Source: a virus. Taken from it: a DNA stretch of 41,281 nucleotides. The notes under the pieces were generated by a model. It was not told where the DNA came from, did no database searches, and worked only from the letters and a program-made list of their open reading frames with translations. Below are positions 35,518 to 41,281 of the stretch, in pieces (the first letter of the stretch is position 1; each line of letters opens with the position of its first letter). The translations under genes were made by a program, and so were the position numbers. The stretch lies in the IMG/VR virus record IMGVR_UViG_3300025910_000016, positions 1 through 41,281 of that record, one strand, 5' to 3'.

Positions 35518-37086
35518 TTAACCTTGATAGCTTTTTGCTTCCTTCATCATCACCACTCGCACTTTAAAGTGGCACGATGAAGAACAATCAACCCAGTCAT
35601 CATTCTTCCCTTTCGGGAAAGATAAATGCTCATCGATATATGGCTCATTCCAGGCTGCCCGTAACAGTCTTACCCCTCCGCCCTGCAGGGAGCTTTGCCA
35701 CGGACCAGCCCGATCTTCCTTATCGCCTGTGACTGGCTCGAACGCACCTGAGAGCCCAGCCTGTGCCAGCTTCAAATTCGTGGATTGTGCGCTCTCCTTC
35801 CCAGCTGCAGCTGGATCCTTCTGGTGGTACACCTTCAGCGCTGTGGGCTGCCATTGTCGTATGCTTGCCCTGGCTTCCGAGATCATCAAATTATCCCGAT
35901 CGTGCGGTGATAACTTCCCACGCACGGCATGCAGCACATAGATCATGCCATCTGAGCCCATGGCCATCAGCACGCCTGCGCTGTAATCGCCTCTGCCTAC
36001 ACTCGCAGCCTTGTCCCAGTACCAGGTGAACTTGCTGAGCGTCACATCCTGTGGGACCCGATCCACGATCGTGAAATACTCCCGCTTGAAAGATCCACCT
36101 TCACGCAGATAAGGCATCTGCTGATAAAGTGCAGCAAATTCATAAAGACCAATATTGGCTTCCTTGGATAAAAGCCAATCCCGCCCGAATCGGTTTGGCC
36201 ACAACGGGCTTTCATTCAGCGGTCTTCCAATGGGATCAGTGATCGGAAGATAAACGCCCTCTCGCATCTTCTTCTGCTGATCCTCCGCGTCTTTTGCATA
36301 ACAGTCATCCCGTGAGAGGGAAGGCATCATCACGATGTCCCACTGATCAGCCTGCTCGTTTTCGATCATCTGCTTCATCAACCGCCCCACCAGGTCATCA
36401 GGATGCCAATGTGTGAAGAAGAGAATCACTGCCGCATATTCTTTTTCCAAACGGGTCAAAGCACTGGACTTGTACCAATCGTCCACCAGGTCCCGTCTCG
36501 ATTCACTTTCCGCCTCTTCACGGTTCTTGAACAGATCATCCAGGATCAACAGATCTGCACCCAAACCTGTGATACCGCCGCCCACACCTGCAGCCACCAC
36601 TCCGCCTCGATGAGGCTGAGCTAAGTCCCAGGCAGCCACAGATCTGGAATCGCTTGAAAGCTCCACTGGCTCATTCTTCGAAGAGAGTCCTCCGAACAAT
36701 GCCTGGTATTTTGTGCTCTCGAGCAGGTCCCTGACCGCACGGCTGTTTTTGCTGGCCAGATCTGCCCCATACGAAGCCATGATGATCCTTGAATCGGGTA
36801 AACGTCCCAGCAGCCACGCAGGGAATTTGCGGCTGGCCATCTCACTCTTACCATGCCGTGGAGGCATGAGGATCATCAATCGCCCGATTCCCTCTTTGCC
36901 ACTGGTCTGCAGGAAGCGTGCTACCTGCTCGAGCTTATCGGCGATCAAAGTCATGTGCAGCGCATCTTCGAATCTGCCATCGGTGTACTTGCAGAAATAC
37001 AAGAACTTGGCCCTCGCCAGTTTGCGGCGGTCAGATTCCTTCTTTGCCTCACGCGGTGAGATCTGCGGGGAAGTTGCAGTCAGCAT
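35518..37086 (-). CDS. terminase large subunit
   Basis: A 522-aa protein. ATPase domain: LMPPRHGKSEMASRKFP (Walker A-like, about 71-87), RIIMASYGADLASKNSR, and Walker B LLILDDLFKNREEAES (about 180). Nuclease domain: YWDKAASVGRGDYSAGVL (first acidic residue) and the closing KGKNDDWVDCSSSC. The DxA and DD(W)VD motifs fit the RNase-H fold of Terminase_6C. It pumps and cuts phage DNA. Start overlaps the small terminase stop by one base (TAATG). Confidence 0.92.
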   Translation of the reverse strand: MLTATSPQISPREAKKESDRRKLARAKFLYFCKYTDGRFEDALHMTLIADKLEQVARFLQTSGKEGIGRLMILMPPRHGKSEMASRKFPAWLLGRLPDSRIIMASYGADLASKNSRAVRDLLESTKYQALFGGLSSKNEPVELSSDSRSVAAWDLAQPHRGGVVAAGVGGGITGLGADLLILDDLFKNREEAESESRRDLVDDWYKSSALTRLEKEYAAVILFFTHWHPDDLVGRLMKQMIENEQADQWDIVMMPSLSRDDCYAKDAEDQQKKMREGVYLPITDPIGRPLNESPLWPNRFGRDWLLSKEANIGLYEFAALYQQMPYLREGGSFKREYFTIVDRVPQDVTLSKFTWYWDKAASVGRGDYSAGVLMAMGSDGMIYVLHAVRGKLSPHDRDNLMISEARASIRQWQPTALKVYHQKDPAAAGKESAQSTNLKLAQAGLSGAFEPVTGDKEDRAGPWQSSLQGGGVRLLRAAWNEPYIDEHLSFPKGKNDDWVDCSSSCHFKVRVVMMKEAKSYQG

Positions 37087-37763
37087 TATTCAATCTCTCC
37101 ATCTTCCTTGGATGGATTCTTTGCCTGGTAATCTTCATAAGCACGTGCCAGAATCTCGATCTCAGCTTCACTCAATTCAGATGGATCCGTGCTGAGCTTC
37201 TTGGTCAGGTTCGCAACGAGCTTCGATGTTGGCACATAATCACCTGTCATTTCGAGATAGAGTTTCAAGTGATTGAAGAATTTGTAATCAGCTCCTGCAT
37301 TTTTCATCCCATCGATAAGACTCTTGAATGCATCGGAACGATGTGTCCACAAAGCTGCAGATTGCATCAGCGCAATTGTTTCCAGAATCGCTGGGTTTCT
37401 TTTTCGCCAGGTACTGATCACTCGATCGCTTTTCAAACCAAGCACCGTGGCCAGTTCCTGTTGCGTTCTTGGCATGCGTGCATCTGAGGGCGTGGATGCC
37501 CACGCAATATATGCCGCCTGGCGAAATGGCCATCCCTTATCTCGCAACATGAAATAATCTTTCAACCAGGCGAAAGTGGGCTCAGTGTCCTGCTCATGCT
37601 CGATCACCTGGCGTGCAGCCTCAGCTCGCTCACGGGCCAGCTCAGGAGAGATCCCTTCACTCTGAACTTCAGGCAGATCCAGCTCAAGCACCATTTGCTT
37701 CAGCTTCTCATCTGTCTCGAAGGAATCATTTAGATCGGGTACATCACGTTGCAAGATCGGCAT
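37086..37763 (-). CDS. terminase small subunit (phBC6A51-like)
   Basis: A 225-aa protein placed directly before the large terminase. MPRTQQELATVLGLKSDRVI and then TWRKRNPAILETI form a helix-turn-helix of the phBC6A51 type, flanked by FRQAAYIAWASTPSDAR. The C-terminus (LSEAEIEILARAYEDYQ) is the helical segment that contacts the large subunit. It recognises the packaging site, which I could not locate. Length is normal. Confidence 0.85.
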   Translation of the reverse strand: MPILQRDVPDLNDSFETDEKLKQMVLELDLPEVQSEGISPELARERAEAARQVIEHEQDTEPTFAWLKDYFMLRDKGWPFRQAAYIAWASTPSDARMPRTQQELATVLGLKSDRVISTWRKRNPAILETIALMQSAALWTHRSDAFKSLIDGMKNAGADYKFFNHLKLYLEMTGDYVPTSKLVANLTKKLSTDPSELSEAEIEILARAYEDYQAKNPSKEDGEIE

Positions 37764-39536
37764 TTAAACTTCCTTTACGACCCAGTCCATTGGCACGTAG
37801 AACGCACTGGGCTGCTTCTGTGCTGGACCGATGAACATCCAATCCTTTGGGCTCCAGAATGGGCTGTAAACAATTCCCTTTGGCGAATCGCCAATCGCAT
37901 CATCATCGAGATAAGCGCAGTAACAACGGTGCACCAGGCCAGCTGCCAACAATTCCTTCAATGGTCTTCCCCAGTCCGTTTTGCGGAAGCCTGCCAGCCT
38001 TGCCATCTTGCGTGTCCGCCTCTTATTGTCTGGAGTCGAAACCGTGAGCGTCTCAACAGCCTCCACCGTGACCAAATTATTGCCAAGTGCGATCGTGCCC
38101 CATTCCACATAATCGGATGGAAAAACACTGCTGGAGTGATGGTAATAAAAATAGATCGTTCCCCTGTTCTTGATCAGCCAGTTCATCTTCTGCTGCAACC
38201 AGGCACCAGGCTCAGGCTTCTTGTCTTTGAAGTTGTCCTCCACCTGAAGTGCTCGTAACCTGGCAACATCAGCCATTGGAATGCGCAGAAAATTGGACAC
38301 ACCACCCATTTGATTATTCGCTGTGTTGTATAAGCCCACTGCCTGAAAGTTCGATGTACCGATCAATCTCACACTCAACCCAGCTTCACTCACCATGATC
38401 GGATCGCCCCACTTCCTCACACGATACACATCCGCAGGAACTGGCAGTGTAGAAACTGGTGGAGATGCAGGAACATCCACGGTACTCGCAAGCTTGATGA
38501 ATTTCTCTAAGCCATCGGTTCTTCGCACTGCTACCCACTTGCCAATCAAGTAAGCACGGCTGGATGCTTCGATTCGCATCCAGACGTAATCATTACCAGA
38601 CCACAGCTTGCCATTGAACAGTTCTCCGCCATATACGTAATAGCTTGTGCTGGTATCCTCTGCCTTGAGTGGATATGTTCGCACGATCATCTTTAGAAGT
38701 GGAAGAACTTCTGCACTCCACAGCCGCGGTTCAGGTATGATCACGGGTCGCGCTGGAGGCTCCACCGCAACGGGCGGAAGGATCACATCGCCTGAAAGCC
38801 CAAACCGTTCATTGAATTGCTGCTCATCCCCATTGAAGTAACTCTGATCGATCTCAAGGCTCTCTGTCCCAAACTTCTCTCCCTCTACAGGCGTGCCAAA
38901 CTGCCAGAACAAGAGTGATGTCCACGGCTTGGGGATCGACACGTTAGCAGGGTTCGTGGTGTACCAGGCCAGCCATAAAGCGAACTGCGCAAACCAGTTC
39001 AGATCCGTGAGACTATTGGGGCTGTTTGCGATCCAGTAGTAATATCCTGTGTAAATCCCGATCTTCGATGCAGGCAGACCTGAGAGCCTCATGAACTCCT
39101 GCAGACAGATCTTCCAGTTCTGCCAGCCTTTCCACGTTCCCCCGTAGGATTCTTCCAGATCAAGGAAGTGTATTAACTCCCCTTTATCGGCCTTGACCCA
39201 ATTCCACCAGTTGGCGGCCTGGGTCTTGGGGTCCACGCGACTGTCATAGAACCAGTATGTTCCACGCGGGATCCCTGCTTGTTTTGCCTTCAGCCAGTTC
39301 TCATCGAACTTCAAATCCTTGGCTGATCCCTGCCCGCACTTGATGACAACGCCCTTGCCACCTGCCGCGAACATCGTTACAAAATTAATAGCGCCTTGCC
39401 ATTTGCTCACATCCAGGAGCAACACCAGGCGCAGGATCGTAATGCTAGGAACAAAAATAAAACGCGTCGCACCCAGCCACAACAAATGCCACAGGGATGA
39501 CCACGTCAATTTGAATCGATAGTTTCCAGCGTTCAT
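37764..39536 (-). CDS. GH25 lysozyme-type endolysin with long C-terminal region
   Basis: About 590 aa. Residues about 40-230 form a GH25 (N-acetylmuramidase) domain: LLLDVSKWQG (nucleophile-side Asp), VIKCGQGSAKDLKFDENW, LIHFLDLEESYGGTW (catalytic Asp-Glu pair), IGIYTGYYYWIAN and LLFWQFG. The first 38 residues are hydrophobic and basic (LTWSSLWHLLWLGATRFIF) and may be a signal anchor. After a Pro-rich hinge come about 360 residues with a possible SH3-like part (YVWMRIEASSRAYLIGKW), probably for wall binding. Start ATG 39536 overlaps the upstream TAA as TAATG, with GAGG upstream; the longer frame to 39566 is unlikely. Confidence 0.85.
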   Translation of the reverse strand: MNAGNYRFKLTWSSLWHLLWLGATRFIFVPSITILRLVLLLDVSKWQGAINFVTMFAAGGKGVVIKCGQGSAKDLKFDENWLKAKQAGIPRGTYWFYDSRVDPKTQAANWWNWVKADKGELIHFLDLEESYGGTWKGWQNWKICLQEFMRLSGLPASKIGIYTGYYYWIANSPNSLTDLNWFAQFALWLAWYTTNPANVSIPKPWTSLLFWQFGTPVEGEKFGTESLEIDQSYFNGDEQQFNERFGLSGDVILPPVAVEPPARPVIIPEPRLWSAEVLPLLKMIVRTYPLKAEDTSTSYYVYGGELFNGKLWSGNDYVWMRIEASSRAYLIGKWVAVRRTDGLEKFIKLASTVDVPASPPVSTLPVPADVYRVRKWGDPIMVSEAGLSVRLIGTSNFQAVGLYNTANNQMGGVSNFLRIPMADVARLRALQVEDNFKDKKPEPGAWLQQKMNWLIKNRGTIYFYYHHSSSVFPSDYVEWGTIALGNNLVTVEAVETLTVSTPDNKRRTRKMARLAGFRKTDWGRPLKELLAAGLVHRCYCAYLDDDAIGDSPKGIVYSPFWSPKDWMFIGPAQKQPSAFYVPMDWVVKEV

Positions 39537-39967
39537 TATTTTGGAACCTCTGTTTTTGGTGACCATTCGTATATTCTGACTCCCGTAACGCCTTGCACAA
39601 TCCCACCCAATTGCGCTACCTGCACTTTCAAGTCAGTGTTGCGTTCTTCTAAATCTTTGATTTGCACCAATAACTCACCTTGTTTTTGTCGCTCTTGATC
39701 TTCAATCGAGCGCCGCATCTTGTTTAAATCTTCGGTATGTTCTTTTTCTTTTTCCTCTAGTTCGGCTTTATAACGAGCCTCGAAAGTCTTGAAAGATGTT
39801 TCGTAAATGTCCTGTATTTCCTTGGTGTTCTTCACGGTGGTATCTGTGACATCTAAATCCTGCTTCTTTTTCAGGTTGGCATTGGTGTAAAAGAAATTGC
39901 CGATGGAAATAAGGATGGCCGCTAGCAATCCAAATTGATTGATGAGTTCAGTCAAAGTTGGATTCAT
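39536..39967 (-). CDS. TM plus coiled-coil protein of the lysis cassette
   Basis: A 143-aa protein: N-terminal TM helix (FGLLAAILISIGNFFYTNA, residues about 12-30) followed by a long charged coiled coil (EARYKAELEEKEKEHTED, KMRRSIEDQERQKQGE) and a short C-terminal cap. It resembles phage hemolysin XhlA-like or holin-associated proteins that sit between holin and endolysin. It could be the second holin or a regulator. ATG overlaps the HD-GYP stop as ATGA; the stop overlaps the endolysin start. Confidence 0.7.
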   Translation of the reverse strand: MNPTLTELINQFGLLAAILISIGNFFYTNANLKKKQDLDVTDTTVKNTKEIQDIYETSFKTFEARYKAELEEKEKEHTEDLNKMRRSIEDQERQKQGELLVQIKDLEERNTDLKVQVAQLGGIVQGVTGVRIYEWSPKTEVPK

Positions 39968-40896
39968 GACAACTTTCTAAACATTTTCAAAAATGCATCC
40001 ACAACTGTTGGATCGAACATCCTTCCGCTTTGCTCTGAGATATATTTCAGGGTAAATGACACGGACAACGCCGCCCGATAGGGACGGTCTGAAGTCATTG
40101 CATCGAAGTTATCCACAACAGAGAAGATGCGCGCAGCTAAAGGTATTTCCTCGCCCTCCAGTCCTCGTGGATACCCTGCACCGTCCCATCGTTCATGATG
40201 ACAATAGGGAATATCCAAACTCTTTTGTAAAAACAGAATCGGAGAAAGTAAATCAAACGCAATTTTCGGATGCAACCGCATACGCTGCATCTCAGACTCC
40301 GATAATTTGCCAGGCTTCAAAAGCACTTGGTCTGATATTCCCATTTTGCCGATGTCATGCAGATATGCGCCGCGGCGAATGTGAATCATTTGAGTTTCAG
40401 AAACCTTCATTGCACGGGCGAGATTTACAGTAAGTTCCGTCACACGTTCAGAATGTCCTTGAGTTTCTTTATCTCTAAATTCCAATGCCCGCGCCCAGGC
40501 TTTCAAAGTTTGGTTATAGACAAGCGCAGGTTTCAACATGCGGCGAATAGTTAGGATCAATTTGGGGAGTCGGTCTTTATTTACAAATCCATCAACTCCC
40601 TCTTCAAAGAATAATTTTTCTGCTTGAACTTCTGAAATCGTGCCCGTGACCAAAACAAAAGGTGTGTCATCCATTCCGAACTCATCCAGAATATCAATGA
40701 CCTTTTGTGGATTCAAATTCGGCATAGCATAATCACACAGCACCGCATCCCAGGGTTTTGTGTGCAGCGCGTTTCTGACTTCCTTCTCTGTTTCAACGCG
40801 TTCAGCTGTCACGTCCCAACCGTGACTTAATTCTCTTTGAATTAGCATTGCGTCATTCACATTGTCCTCCACCAGCAGGACGTGCAGCTCTTCCAT
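39964..40896 (-). CDS. response regulator with HD-GYP domain (c-di-GMP phosphodiesterase-like)
   Basis: A 310-aa protein. Residues about 4-118 form a REC domain: VLLVEDNVNDA (acidic pocket), AVLCDYAMPN with the phosphoacceptor Asp, FVLVTGTIS and VNKDRLPK with the conserved Thr and Lys. Residues about 130-310 form an HD-GYP domain with HSERV, YLHDIGKMG, LLKPGKL, LHPKIAF, YCHHERWDGAGYPRG, all metal and GYP residues kept. It should hydrolyse c-di-GMP when phosphorylated. No kinase is encoded here, so a host kinase must supply the signal. Its place in a phage lysis cassette, between holin-like and coiled-coil genes, is very unusual. ATG 40896 overlaps the previous stop as TGATG. Confidence 0.92.
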   Translation of the reverse strand: MEELHVLLVEDNVNDAMLIQRELSHGWDVTAERVETEKEVRNALHTKPWDAVLCDYAMPNLNPQKVIDILDEFGMDDTPFVLVTGTISEVQAEKLFFEEGVDGFVNKDRLPKLILTIRRMLKPALVYNQTLKAWARALEFRDKETQGHSERVTELTVNLARAMKVSETQMIHIRRGAYLHDIGKMGISDQVLLKPGKLSESEMQRMRLHPKIAFDLLSPILFLQKSLDIPYCHHERWDGAGYPRGLEGEEIPLAARIFSVVDNFDAMTSDRPYRAALSVSFTLKYISEQSGRMFDPTVVDAFLKMFRKLS

Positions 40897-41279
40897 CACC
40901 GCAGACTTGGAGCCTGGCGCTTGAATAAGAAGAACGTTCCGATCGAACCCACCAAAAGAACAAGCAGGTGGATGATGGTCAGAACGACATTGTCAAATAT
41001 AGATGGAATGAGTTTCAATCCAGCCTCGATCAGGGTGATGATGATTGGTGCAAGGGCAGCTGCAACTGCATTGGCATATCCCGATAGGTCCACCTTGAAC
41101 ACAACGCTGGCTTTCAAGAGTAACCACGTGGCACCTGAAGTTACGAGGATCAATACAAGCAATCGCCCTTCATTAGGCAAGCCAACGAGCGGATGCACAA
41201 AGCCTTGTGCAGCTGCACAACCTGAAAGCAATACTGCTGCCATCAAAGCAACCAGGAAGAAAAGCAAACCACGTTTCAT
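40896..41279 (-). CDS. holin-like membrane protein with lipobox
   Basis: A 127-aa protein, first gene of the late operon. The N-terminus (MKRGLLFFLVALMAAVLLSG-C) is a signal peptide with lipobox LSGC, so Cys21 may be lipidated. Three TM helices follow (LLVLILVTSGATWLLLK, AAALAPIIITLIEAGL, IIHLLVLLVGSIGTFFLF). Small size, TM pattern and position directly before endolysin-related genes suggest a holin, but a lipoprotein signal in a holin is unusual. The gene is cut by the window edge only in its leader: its ribosome binding site AAGGAG is found at 132-137. Confidence 0.7.
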   Translation of the reverse strand: MKRGLLFFLVALMAAVLLSGCAAAQGFVHPLVGLPNEGRLLVLILVTSGATWLLLKASVVFKVDLSGYANAVAAALAPIIITLIEAGLKLIPSIFDNVVLTIIHLLVLLVGSIGTFFLFKRQAPSLR

Positions 41280-41281
41280 AA
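41155..41281. repeat. terminal direct repeat, right copy
   Basis: Identical to bases 1-127. Removing one copy gives a circle of 41,154 bp. Confidence 0.97.

Noticed and set aside
1-41281. tRNA or other RNA genes
   Set aside because: No cloverleaf-like stretch or GTTCRANYC-type T-loop in a suitable context was seen in the spacers.

Overview
The window is the complete genome of a tailed, siphovirus-type temperate phage (Caudoviricetes). The first 127 bases are identical to the last 127, so the molecule is a closed or terminally redundant unit of about 41,154 bp. The host is not stated. The Thr-Pro-rich anchored protein with an Excalibur-like end, the REC-HD-GYP gene, and three families of short dispersed repeats of a kind I associate with filamentous Chloroflexota (Anaerolineae) genomes make an Anaerolineae host my best guess. 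That is inference, not proof.

Layout. (1) About 17.4 kb down to 0.44 kb, minus strand: an early/replication operon. In order of transcription it holds a GGDEF-like protein, small genes, a XerC/D-like tyrosine recombinase, a Spo11/Top6A-like TOPRIM protein, a CHC2 primase/TOPRIM/AAA+ helicase of 996 aa, an array of 13 ATGAGG hexamers, small membrane proteins, a ParM-like actin with a possible ribbon-helix-helix partner, an SF2 helicase, an ASCH-like protein, a Pol X-like nucleotidyltransferase and several small ORFs. (2) 17.4-18.0 kb: the control region, with a consensus promoter firing left into an XRE-like gene and a probably leaderless repressor-like gene going right. (3) 18.0-21.6 kb, plus strand: repressor, cargo genes (anchored Excalibur protein, a DUF6173-like protein, a three-TM protein) and a large serine recombinase. 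(4) 41.3 down to 21.66 kb, minus strand: the late operon. It runs holin-like protein, REC-HD-GYP response regulator, TM/coiled-coil protein, GH25 endolysin, small and large terminase, portal, minor head protein, scaffold, major capsid, head and tail completion proteins, tail tube, tail chaperones joined by a -1 frameshift, tape measure, LamG-bearing tail-tip protein and tail fibre. It ends at a terminator overlapping the serine recombinase gene.

How it fits together. The early operon runs into the 443-128 interval, which holds, in the direction of transcription, a consensus promoter, a hairpin terminator, a second consensus promoter and a second strong terminator, all before the first late gene. 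This looks like an antitermination-controlled late switch. The ParM-like actin, the RHH-like small protein, the helically phased hexamer array and a Xer-like recombinase together resemble a plasmid segregation kit, so the lysogen may live as a phage-plasmid, although a large serine recombinase of the integrase type is also present. The phage carries proteins from both sides of c-di-GMP metabolism: a GGDEF-like protein at the head of the early operon and an HD-GYP protein in the lysis cassette.

Three repeat families lie between genes and sometimes within them: a C-rich palindromic element (5 copies, one read in frame inside a gene), a degenerate 7-bp tandem repeat (7 blocks, several supplying a stop codon), and one 9-bp tandem block. 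I saw no tRNA, rRNA or CRISPR array.
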